A DNA stretch of 64,000 bases. It comes from Montifringilla adamsi. Lineage: Eukaryota > Chordata > Aves > Passeriformes > Passeridae. Both the position numbers and the translations under genes were made by a program. How positions within the stretch are numbered: the stretch's first letter is position 1; every line of letters starts with the position of its first letter. The notes below the pieces were generated by a model that was not told the origin of the DNA, did not search any database, and saw nothing but the letters and a program-made list of their open reading frames with translations. Shown one piece after another: positions 1 through 11,604 of this stretch. The DNA is taken from NCBI GenBank assembly GCA_017590115.1, contig JAGGNK010015447.1, positions 1-64,000 on the forward strand, read 5' to 3'.

Positions 1-3000
1 TAAGTGTTTTTCTGGGGCTTATGAGAACTGGTTCCAGGACAAACAACTTAATAACTAACCAACTGAGATTTTAAATTAGATAAATAATTATAATTATGTG
101 AAAATCTCCTTAAACATTTCCTGAACACATCCCAAGACATATTATATAAATGCAAAAATCCTTCCATCACTGAGACAAGTCGTGATACGACACTTCACAT
201 ACCAAAAAATACTACCCTGACCTACATGCTCTGAATGTGAACTTCATTTGTAACAACTGAGATTCCTGTTTACTGGGACTGAACTTGAATTAGCATTTTG
301 CCTGTTTTCAGAACTAAGATTATGAACTGGAAGTATTTGGCCAAGTCTGCTAGTCTTTTATTGCCACTTCATGTAGTACAGCAAGCTGTTGTTGGGAAGA
401 ATATATTGCAATGATTTTTCCTAAAGTACTGTTCAGTGGTTTCACAGAGCTTCTCTTTTATCTGACTACTCTGTCATTTCTTACAGTAGAAAAATAGTGA
501 GTCCGCAAACACAGCAGGAGAGAGTTTAAATGTGAAGAGGATTTATCCAAGTGTGAGCACTGATGCTACAAAAAGCTGTAGAACCAGTCTGTGCCATCAT
601 GTCAGGGAAATGCTTCCTGACAGCTTTGTTCAGCTTCAGGCATCAACCTGGGACCTTCAAAATATGGTGCAGACCACAGAGCTAGCTTCCCTAGGGTCAT
701 TCTACCCTAGGGTGCCCTTCTAACTACAAAATAAATAATTTCTTCTGTGTGAGGCCTGCTGGTGCAGCCCTGCTCCACTCAAGGGTCATGCTGCTTTCTG
801 GAGCATAATGGGCTGCAGCTGCTGAGGAGTGTGACGAAGAGCTTCCAGTTATCACCATCTCCTCAGATTACCAGGGAAATGTTCACTCCTGGCATTTCAG
901 AGCTGTGCTACTGGGAACCCTGTTTCTGAGAGGAAAAGAAGTTTGAGGGATTTTTCATTTTTTTTTTTTTTTTCAAATTGACATTTGTGAAGTAACACTT
1001 TTGTCTACAAGATTTTGTTGAGCTCAGCTTGAATGCTGAACCTTTCATTGAAACAAGGTTGTTTTCCATTGCTTAAAGACCTAAAACCTTGGTTTGGTGT
1101 GCCAACCTCAAGGCAAATTCATGCCATATGGGAATTGAGTCATAATGGTAAAAGCATTCAAGGTTTTGTCCAAATTTTAGCTGTGTCACATCTGCCTGAA
1201 CCAGGGTCTTAGGAATAAGAATGAAAACTGGAGCAAGTAAAGCAGTGATTGCTGTAAAGTACATTGCAAGTACAGTACTGATTTTTGCAGTGCTTCATCA
1301 ATCCTCTGAGATAACTGCCCTTTAAAATATCCCACGGCTGTGAGATTTTTGCTTGATTCTGTACCTTCTTTTGGTTCATGTCAAGTGAAATGGTACTGTG
1401 TTGGAATGTTGAGGGACACAAGACAGATGATGGACTTTGGACCTAGTTAACGTAAGAGATTTGATAAGAAGATGCTATGGCAAAAGCAAACGGAACTTTG
1501 AAAACTAGACCTAGATTGCAAGAAGATTAAATCAAACGGGTTTACCGGAAAAAGAAAATCCCATTAAATTCTGCAAGCAAGAGATATGATATGCGTACAC
1601 ATTACTAGTCTCCCTGAAATAGTATATAAGTGTATATAAGTGTTTGTTTCCCACAATAAAATCAGATTCTGATCACTGAATCGGTCTTCCTCGTCTCTCC
1701 ATCGCCAACAGTACTGGGACTGTTTTATTTTGTCATGTCCTACCTGTAAAATATGGAGACTGAGGTAGGAATAGAACCAAGCCATTTTATTTTTAGTCTT
1801 AGCACTGACAGTTGTTTTGCTAAAAACTTCATGTGGATAATCCAGTTTAGACTAGGGAAATTAGTACCATCAGTGCAAGTTTTTCAAACTAAAGTCTGAC
1901 ACATAAATTACACTTGATAAATGGTCTGGTTGGAATGGAAAATCCTTAACAATGATATTCAGCAACCCATGTACAAATAATGAGCACAGTAAAACTCTGG
2001 TTATAAATGAGGGTTTCGTGGTGTCTTCCTTAGCCTGGAGGTGTTTTTCTGAGCCTCAGTGCTGTCTGACACAGATGTTCTTGAAGAAAACCCCTCTGAT
2101 TCTGAAGTTGAAGATACTCTCTTCAATTCTCTCCCTTATGAACTTATTCTCCTATCTGCCTGATGAATGGTCTGTGATATTTGAATAGCTGCTTTTGTGC
2201 TTTTCTGTCATCCCTAGCTGTTTGTGTAAGTCTGGTATTAGAAAGGTACAGGAACATACTGTAAGGGACAGTTTATAAATATATTAATAATGTCAGGAAA
2301 AACAAAGAACATAATTATACAGTGCCTATAGGATAAGGACAGTCTATCAGTGATTATGCATGCTTTTATTTTAAATCATATACAATTCTTCTGAGCAGAC
2401 ACTTCATTTTGAGGGTTTGGTGGGGGCTTTCCCACCTGTTTTCTCCTGTTTTTTCTCTTTTTATTTCTTCCTGAAGTCACACTTACTGTCTTGGCGTTCT
2501 TGTTCAGAGAAATAAAAAAGCAAATTTTTTGCTTTCCTTTTATAGTTTGCTGTTGTTACAATAGAAAAATAATCTTAATACACTTATTGCTGAAACATAC
2601 AAAGTGCTTATAGAGCATACATATCCTCTGTCAGTTAGGTGGGATAATGTGCAATTGACCTTCCCTGGATTTTTCTATTGGCACTGAACACTGGAAATAC
2701 TTACGTTTATTCTTTCATTTTCACTGCTTTGTGGCTGTACTGTATTTTTTTTTTTTTCTTCCTGGTTATGGCACAAATTTAACAATGCTCTTACTGCATA
2801 TTTTTTGTACCAGTCCTCTGGCATCATCAGGTCCCAGGAATTCCCAGTGCTGGGTGTTTTCTGGATCACTGGAAAGCACATCCCTAAAAAAGTCTTTAAT
2901 ATTAAACAGTTTCTTATTGGGAAGAGACTTGTAAACTGTGTTTAAAAAATCATGAGTGTCCTCTGGCATGAATTTTCTGCTGATCTGCTAATTGAGTAAA

Positions 3001-5717
3001 CGTTTTTAATGCAAAAATATAAAGTCTGCCATTCTGTGGCAATATCCACAGGGGTAGCTCAGTAACTTCAAAGGAGGGCAGTATCTGAGACTTGGGAGCT
3101 TGGAAAGTCTCAGGACTTGAAGTGAACAGAAGAGAATGGCCATGGGCACCTGCTCTGCCTGAAAAGCCCCTCCATAAATAGTACCAGCACTGCTGGGGGC
3201 AGCAGGGCAATCTGTAAATCAGCGGAAGGAAATCCATAGTAAAAATACAGGATTTTTTATTCCATTTTATGGAAAGTACCCACAATCTTGGGCAAGAGTA
3301 GCAACAAGCAGAACCATCCTTGAGGGAAGAAAAGTATGCATTGGGTAATGGGTTACCAAAATTGCTTTTGGTAGCAGAGCTTGCAGGCCACAGGAGGAGA
3401 GTGAACTAAGGGTGTTCACCTGCCTGGACCTGAGGAATTTCCAGCCAGGAAATGGGAATGCTCACTGGTGGATTTAGGGAGGAGCAATTCTGCTCTCTGC
3501 CTTTGTTTTTGATGGAAGAAGATCAGCACTTGTTCTGCCTGTGTTTGTAGCATGAGTAACTCAGTGGTTACTCTTCTTTATGCTGCTTTTCAACACACTT
3601 AAGCTTTGCACAGGGACAGGGTACTGGGTGAGAGGATCTGATGCAGTATGAAAGTTCCCATCTTTCTATTGGTATGGCACTATCTTACCACACCAGTCAT
3701 TTATCAGCTACATAAGAACTTAACCTGAATGACATCTGGAAATGGACTGGGCAGAAAATTCAATTTAATTAAATATATTCTCCAAAACTCCTCAACTTCT
3801 ACTGTCTAGCGAGCCTTCTCAAACTTCTTATTCTGATCTTTATTGTATTTCCTAGCAATTTTAAGCATTTATCTTAAACACAATTTTCCCTCCACTTAAG
3901 AGGTCTTTCAAAACCTTTGGGATTGTTTATCCTCCCAGATATTTTCCTCCAAATCACTCACTTCCAGGTCTGCTCAGCTAACTGCAGAATCATAGCTTGG
4001 ACCTGTGAAAGGATTTTGGTCTGTTTGAATCCACAGACAGGGATGGTATTTTTTCCTCAATAAACTCAGTTCCAGAGAGAAAAGAATTTTTCTGGCAAGC
4101 AGCTTTTGATTCCTGCTTAAGATCAAGAGGTGAAATTACGAAGTGCAGTTCATGGAGCAGCATCCACCTGGAGGAGAGGGAAGGATTCTTACTTGTCATA
4201 AGAGGGAGATACAGCTGGGTGGTAGAAAGAGGAAAATTATTTAAAACTGCTCAGGGGGACCATGGAGCATTGTGGCCTGCTCAACGTGCAATCATTTTAA
4301 ACCTGGCATGAAAAATTAAAAATGTATTCGCTAATATGGAAGGCTGAGAGCTGAGGTAAAAACACTTGAGTTTTCAGGTATTTAAAAAACACAAACACAA
4401 ATCAGCACAGCATATCATCCCTGTGTTTTCCTTCAGGTGCACTTCCTCCTATATATGCTCCCCAATTCTTTCCTGGGACAATGATGATTTTTCTGCTTAA
4501 TAATTTCCACAAATTGCTTTTCCCTCCTTCAGTCATGCCCTTTATTATTTTATACCTAGGTATACTCACCTTGCATTGCTAACCTGTATGACCCAAGAAT
4601 AGTAAATATGAGTAAGTTTTTATTTGCAATGAGTATAGAATATTCTACAGAATGACAGCAATGTTTTATATTGCCAATGAATGGTTTGTGGGGTCAGGCA
4701 GGTTGGCCACACCTGATGTAAGTACTGGAAATTGTATAACATAATGGTTTGCTGAGCCTAAATTGGAGTTTTTCACTTTGGACACTGAAAAAATTAAGTT
4801 CTCAGTAATTCATTTGCACCCCTTAGGTGCAAAGAGAATTTCCATTTAAAGTAACCATTTATCTTGGTAGAGGAGAGACTTCAATGGGAAACTTTAATCC
4901 TAATCATAGTGTTTTATTGAATGTTTAAAGAAAGAAATACTTTTTGCCTTCAACCTAGTATCTGTGAATTATATGCATGGGTGAAAAGTAGCTGATACAA
5001 GAACAAACAATGAGTGTCATTCCTTCCACGACATCAGAATTGATGAATGTGGGAGGAAGATCCATTGTCTGTTTCCCTTTCCTTGCCATCTTCCTTTTAT
5101 AAATAAGAAATAAGGAGCAGCCTTCCTTCTTTTATGTACATTATAAAACATTTCTGAAAGTGTGGTTTTGTCTCTTTTTATTGCTTTACTGTAAAGGGCG
5201 AAGCCACACTCAAAACTTCCAAGGCAAAACTAGGAGACACGAACACAGGTCATATATATGCTAGTTTTTCTTTCATTTAGAAGGCAAACAACTCTTAAAT
5301 CCTTAACTACCCCTGCAGTAACTACAACCTACTGTAGTTTGCAGTGAAAAATAAGAGTCTCTCTGTCAGTGTTCCCTGCTATCAAAAGAACTTCTCCCCT
5401 ATTTTTATTTCCAAACCACAAAAATGTCTGTACAGTAGGAGTGAGATTTTCCGAGGCAGAGATTATACTGAAGTGCCCATCCTCCACCAAAAACCATTGT
5501 GAATTGAAAATGTATGGCCCATCCAGTCCTTTATGTACTATAATAAAACTGCCTTTCGGTTTTACTAATGTAAGCAAACATTCAGGCATCTCTGCACAAT
5601 AAATCAGTCTCTGATTGAAAAGCAAGTTTCCTAGAAAGGGGCTTTGACAATGCATAAAACAAAGACTCTTCCCTCTAAATTGTGGCTATGCAATCTCAAA
5701 ATGTAAAATTATTTAGA
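1..5717. other. AT-rich region, no gene recognised
   Basis: I recognise no known protein, RNA gene or repeat family here. A few short open segments with splice-like edges occur on both strands between 2.0 and 4.2 kb (see findings); none is assigned. AATAAA motifs occur at 1656 and 2511 but cannot be tied to a gene. Confidence 0.6.
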
Positions 5718-5719
5718 AG

Positions 5720-7052
5720 AGATGATCGAGTTCATGGACAGCACCCAGCTGGGTGGGAGTGTGGATCTGCTGGAGGGCAGGAAGGCTCTGCAGAGGGATC
5801 TGGACAGGCTGGATCCATGGGCCCAGGCCAGTGCTCTGAGATTCCACAAGGCCAAGGGCCCGGTCCTGCCTTGGGTCACACCAGCCCCCTGCAGCTCCAG
5901 GCTGGGGCAGAGGGGCTGGAAAGCTGGGAAAGGCCCTGGGGTGTTACAGACTCCTCTGATATCCTAGAGTTTTCCCCACCTAGACTGACAGAGAAGACTT
6001 AACCCATGCTGCACTGCAGCACTGCTGCCAATCTACATCAGACTGCCTCCTCCATTGGCCAGCTGACACTGCCCACCCCAATTACTCATCCCTCATCCCC
6101 CTTACAGGTTGCTGCCCTTCGCCTGTCCCTGTGCCCTCAGGTCATTGGTCATTGACCCCATATTCAAGTCGTGCAGGCCACATGGTTTTGTCTTCTATCT
6201 CTGGACCCTTTGGCATGAGGAATGCAATAAAACCCTTGCTGGAATATATCATGCAAAGACGCTTCCTGTCTTTCCTCCACTGAGCTATTTGTGGCGTGTG
6301 TGTGTGCATGGGCTTGAAATGGCTGTTCTCATGGCCTCAGTCTGAGCAGCTTCTGAAGGAGATGCCTCAAAGAAGGTTGCAGTATTTCTGCCACCCTGCT
6401 ACGTTGTAACACTGGGGGTGCTGGGGACAGCACTGGACAGGAGCCCAGGTGTGCCCAGGGGGGCAGGAGGCCAATGGCACCTGGGCTGTGCCAGCCCTGG
6501 TGTGGCAGCAGGGCCAGGGCAGTGACTGTCCCCTGGGCTGGCACTGCTGGGGCCACACCTCAGATCCTGGGGCACTTCTGGGAACCTCAGGACAGGAAAC
6601 ACATTGAGGGGCTGGAGCGTGTCCAGAGAAGGGAACAGAGCTGGGGAAGGGTCTGGAGCACCAGGAGGGGCTGAGGGAGCTGGGGGGGCTCAGCCTGGAG
6701 AAAAGGAGGCTCAGGGGGGACCTTCTGGCTCTGCACAACTCCCTGACAGGAGGGGACAGCTGGGGGGGATAGGGCTCTGCTCCCAGGGAACAAGGGACGG
6801 GATGAGAGGAAATGGCCTCAAGTTGCATCAGGGGAGTTCAGGTTGGACACCAAAAGAAATTTCTTCATGGAAAACGTGCTCAGGCATTGGAAGGGACTGC
6901 CCAGAGGGGTGGTGAATTTCCCATCCCTGGAGGTGTTCAACGAATGACTGGATGTAGCACTCACTGCCTGTGGTCTGGTTTACGAAGTTGGTCACAGGTT
7001 GGGCTTAGCAATCTTGGAGGTCTTGTCCAACCTAAATACTCCTATCATTCTG
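5720..7052 (+). repeat. CR1 non-LTR retrotransposon copy, split by a solo LTR
   Basis: Forward CR1 sequence begins near CAGCTGGGTGGGAGTGTGGA, in the 3' part of the reverse-transcriptase ORF region. It includes GCAGAGGGATCTGGACAGGC and GGGCTGGAGCGTGTCCAGAG and ends at CATTCTGT near 7052. An LTR occupies 5942-6411 inside it. The reading frames across it are decayed, so I do not call a protein. Confidence 0.88.
5942..6411 (+). mobile_element. solo LTR of an endogenous retrovirus, 470 bp, nested in CR1
   Basis: The element starts TGTTACA and ends TGTAACA, perfect 7-bp inverted termini of the canonical TG..CA type. CTGGGG is present on both sides (5936-5941 and 6412-6417), a 6-bp target-site duplication. 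A 6-bp duplication fits the betaretrovirus-like ERVK group. AATAAA at 6226-6231 lies where an LTR polyadenylation signal is expected and sets + orientation. No internal genes are present, so this is a solo LTR formed by recombination between two LTRs. Confidence 0.88.
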
Positions 7053-10000
7053 TTTAAATATACACCCTTCTGCATCACTCCATGCTTAGAAAATATTCTT
7101 CACCTTTCAACTTCCATCTTCCCATGAAGTTTAAAGCAGAACTGTCTTATCTGATCTAGAACTTGAACAGCTGTAGCTGAAGAATCCATTCTTTTGCTTG
7201 GTTTTCAGTCCCTGCTCTCAGGGCTGCACACCAGAAATGCTCTCAGGAGAGAGAAGCTGCCTTAACCAGCTCTGGTGTGTGTGCTAGAGCCTGCCTGTCT
7301 GTGATGTCCCCGTGTGTTATGGTAATGACAGTGGGCCTGTCACAAAATGTCAAGTAATTTTATAACCCTTTTCAGAACTGTATGTGAAATGAAAGAAATG
7401 CAAATTCTGTCAAATGAACAAAGCCACCTGGAAGGGTTTTTTTGTACTCTAAAGTAGTTTAATTCACTTTTCCCCACCTTGTCAGAAAGTTTTGGTAGTT
7501 GACTCTCAGAGAGAAAAGAAATGGAATGGCATGTGGAGAGGACAGCAAGGTTTGCCTAGCAGTGAACAGGATGCCATGAAGTCAATTAGATTATGAAGTC
7601 AATTAAATCTCCCCCTGTAGCCTAAGCTGGCCAGCCTTGAGTAAGCCGAGGAAAGAGGCTTCTGAACCAGTAGTGTCTCAAGAGATCAGAGAGCGACTGC
7701 AAGCACAATATTAAGCCATTAATTTAATTGCTGGAGTGAAGAATCAATCTGTAATCCCCTCTGCTCAAGGGACAAGTGCTGATCTTATTGAGTCCTCCAA
7801 ACTATATGATTTGCTGTAGAGGGAATGTTTCTCTATAGCCCAGTAGTTTACCTTGCCAACTAAAGATACTGCAAATAACAATTATTTTATCTTAAAAATT
7901 AACTACTACCAACTAAAACCTTGCTTGATATTATCACTTGGCACTTCGCCTGTCCTTCCACTGCAAAGATAGAGGGATTGTATAGCAAAGCCATTTATTG
8001 TTGGAGGTTCTTTATTTGAGAGGTTTTGTGGTGTAGAAGAAGGATGGTTGTTCTCTAGGTGTAACTGCAGAGAATAAGGACTGCTGCCGAGTCACTAATG
8101 GCTCGTGTTCCTAGAAAAGAAGAAACTAAAACAAAGATAGAATTACAAAAAAAAAAAAAAAAGGGGAATGTCATAACTTATGCCAATTAAAAAAAAATAA
8201 AAAAAAAAAAGAATAAAAAAAAAAAAAAAAAAAAGTGGAATGTCATAACTTATGCCAATTATGAAAATTGATTGGTTTTTTATATAAATCTTGTTTTTAT
8301 ATAAACATTTCTTCTTGGCAGAAAAATTAAGAAGGCATTGACTTCGCTCCCAGTTTTACCTTCTCAATTTAATTCAATATTTGTATCACGTTTGGAAATT
8401 ATTTCTTTTTATAGAGCAAAACATTTTATTTCTGGGTTAATTTAAACAATTCTTATTTGCAATGTTTTACTCCAACTGTTTCAGTTTAATTGAAAGAGGA
8501 TTTCATGAGAGAAGGAACAATGTTTTTTGACTTACTTATTTGGCATGAGTTGATTTTTTTTTTACAGTATTTTCCTCTTATTTCTTTCCCCATTACTCAG
8601 TGTTTCTCATTCATCATCTCTCTGTACTCCCTCTCTCGCATTCGTTTATTAAAGAGCTGTGAAGCTTTTCTTCCTCAAAAGCCTGGGAAAAAAATTGTCA
8701 GGTTGCTCGTGTCATCGTCTCTCTGTGTCACACAGAGTAGTCATTTTCTGTCCTCAGAGATTATTACACTTTTTGGGTTTCTCAGAATCCTCAGTCATGA
8801 GAATGCAGTAGCTCACTGTCACCACCTTGTGACAACAAACCTGCATTGCCTAATCAAGCTGCTGTCCCTTTTTGCACGTGACAGCCACATTTCAGCTGCA
8901 GCATTTCTTGAGAAATTAATGTCTCACGAAAAATGAATATTCAAAGCATCTGCTGGCTTTTGACAGATTCTGATAATTATTTTCTTCAGCTTGAGCCCTC
9001 TTCCTGCTTTACTTCCTTTTCCTTACACTTATGGTGTGGAAAGTAAGGAGGGGAAAGAAGAAGTGGACAAAGCAGACTGAAATAAGCACACAAAATCTCT
9101 TTTCATTAAAATCAGGCTTTTAATGATTTTTGTCCAACAAGAAAAGAAACAAAGGAAAAAATATATGGAAATGGGCTTTTGAAAGATGATTTCTCCGAGT
9201 GGTGTGAGATCAGGGAAGGAATAAACTAATCTAAACTCACCTGTACATTTCTAAACATCCTTTATTTTTGCTATCATGGGCTGGTTTGCAGTTGCCAGCC
9301 CAGACAGTGACAGCTCGTTATTTCAAGCCTTAGGGTGTTCTCTCTGCCTCCTCAGCTACCCCGAAGTGCTGCCAAGGAGGTGTGGTGGCAGGGCCATCTC
9401 CTTGCCTACTGTGCCAACCAGAATCTGAGAGGAAACAGAATTCCATTATTTATGGGAGGCATCCAGAAATGGGGTGGGGGGACACAGTCAGCAGGGCAGT
9501 GTTACCACCCTGAGCCCCCTGCCAGTTGTGCACTGGGGGGTGAAGATTTCCCCATCATTTTCCAAACAAGATCTGTTGCTGCCTGCTATGGAGAGGAAGA
9601 ACATTACAGTGACAAATTATAATGTTGTTGTTGTCTTCCTGTTAAGGACATGGAAGCTTTATTACTCCACAGTCAAACAAACAACTTCCTTTGCATCTAA
9701 TGAATGGAGCTTCAGCTCCAAGTAAAATAATTGCAGATAAACCCTGACTTAATATATCAAAACTGGAAGCAATTAAACTCCCCAAACTCCATCAATTCTT
9801 TCTTTGTGACCTTTGCTGCACAGATTGCAAGAAGAAAAAAATTATATGGGAAAAAAATCTCATAATATATTAGACAATGATGCTTTATGAACTCTGAATG
9901 TTCATAATGAGAACATAATTTCGGTTATTGCTTTGGGACTGCAGCCTTATTTCACACAAAATTTCTAACGTAAGGTGCATGTGTTGTTTTTTTTATTATT

Positions 10001-11074
10001 ATTTATGTGCTTGGGATGGGGGAAACTGTCAGGGAATTCTCTCACTTGGTCTGAGAAGGACTCATTGAGGAGCAACTGTGTGGATATACCAACTTTTCTA
10101 CCATTTCTAGCACCACTGTACCAATGCTATCATTGACGCAAGCATTTTCTCCAGAGACTAGTTAGCAAAAATATTGAAGTTTCAACACTGGTTCAAAGAA
10201 AATTTGGATCTATTATTTTACTGCTTTCCTCTTCCATTGCTCTAATGGTAGGTTTTGCATCCATGGGTTTTCAGTGTAAATGAACAATTATATTTCATGC
10301 CTCAGGCAACTTAATTTCTCATCACCACATTAAGTGCTAAAGACTGTTTTTCTGCATCAGATCCACAACAACTGTCAGCACTTGCCTAAAAATCTTTGCC
10401 TGCTGTGGAAGTCAGAGCGGTATCAGTCTGAGTTACCAGCAAGCTAAAACTTAGGATGTGGCTCTAACATTGCTGATTACACCTGCAATAAGGTAGGATA
10501 TATGGGTTTTATGAGCAAAATCTATAAATTTTCCTACTTTAAGGAAAGGAAGACATAATTAAGAGCAGATAAATAACAGTATTAGCAGTGATTAAGTATC
10601 ATACCCACACTCAGTGACACTTTGCTTCGTATCTCAAGAATTTGGTTCAAGTGATATTTTAGAATTAATTGTTGCCCTCCGCTTCCTTCTGTGAGTTTTA
10701 GTCGGTTTTCAAGGAGCTGTTCAATATCTCATTGTACAATTAATTTAATCTAATGTGATTCCCTAATCACCTACTCTGTGAAGGTGGATACAGAAAAGTG
10801 TCCTTGAAAATATTATTCTTATAACCTGTGGTAGTTATCTAATGGTTCTAGTGGAAGATTTGATAGCTGAGTGTCTGAACAGGGGTCAAGAGAGCTCTGA
10901 TTTTGTTTCACAAGAGAAACTGAGCTGTCTGGTTGACAATTCCGGCTTTTCACTCTCTTCCTGTTTGACGCAGTGCCTGATCTCAGGGTGGGAATCCTTC
11001 CAGCCAGCTAACCCCAGTGCTTCCTCCCTCAGGACGTGCGCCACCAGTGGCTGCTCCCCCACCGGCCGGCAGAG
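7053..11074. other. intergenic, no gene recognised
   Basis: AT-rich sequence without recognised coding exons apart from the duplicated A-tract unit. A 148-codon open frame at 8490-8936 is rich in Leu/Phe/Ser, as expected by chance in T-rich DNA, and resembles no family I know. Confidence 0.6.
8140..8260. repeat. A-tract plus unique 24-mer, duplicated in tandem
   Basis: GGAATGTCATAACTTATGCC (continuing to CAATT) occurs at 8165-8188 and again at 8237-8260. Each copy follows a long A run. The layout fits one tandem duplication of a 72-bp unit followed by A-run expansion. Confidence 0.9.
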
Positions 11075-11604
11075 TGTAGCGGTTTGGCCACAAGTTGGGA
11101 TACCTTACTGCCAAAATTGGCCAAAATGGTAATCTACGCCCAAGGCCATGGTAAAGGAAAAGGGAAGGGCTCTTGTTTGTATCTCCAAGCTGCCTTTATT
11201 CCACCCCCGAGTAGGGGCAGAAAAGATGACACCCTGTAGCAAGGAAAGGCACACTTGCAGGGAAACAGCGAGGAGAAACTTCAAACAGGCCCCAACAGCT
11301 ACTGATAAAGAGAGGCGGTAACAGGGGATTATATAGTAAGCAACCAGGAGCACTTAGGGGAGGAAGATACGGTGGGACTACAACTCACAATGACCAATGA
11401 GGGGATACGTGGGAGGAGAACTCACTTGTCCAACTAATGAGAATCCAGGGATTACATGAATGACAGGGAAGGTTCTGGAGGTAAGGGCAGGGTTTACATT
11501 GACTGATGGGGAAAAGGGGTAGGACTACAGGGACTGGCACAGAAGAAACTGGAAAAGGGGGTAGGTACTTAGGTTGATGGATCGAAGCAGGGGAGGGTAC
11601 AACA
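11075..11604 (-). mobile_element. LTR-like element (probable solo LTR)
   Basis: The segment begins TGTAGCGGTTTGG and ends GGGTACAACA. Read on the minus strand it has a TATA-type CTATATAATC near 11335 and an AATAAA complement (CCTTTATTCC) near 11196, in the order expected of an LTR. I could not find a convincing target duplication, so the edges are approximate. Confidence 0.55.

Noticed and set aside
6367..6828. 153-codon open frame on the minus strand, rich in Pro/Ser/Leu
   Set aside because: It is the antisense of the GC-rich CR1 3' region.
8490..8936. 148-codon open frame on the + strand
   Set aside because: Composition (Leu, Phe, Ser, Ile) fits T-rich DNA, no splice or family evidence, and I recognise no domain.
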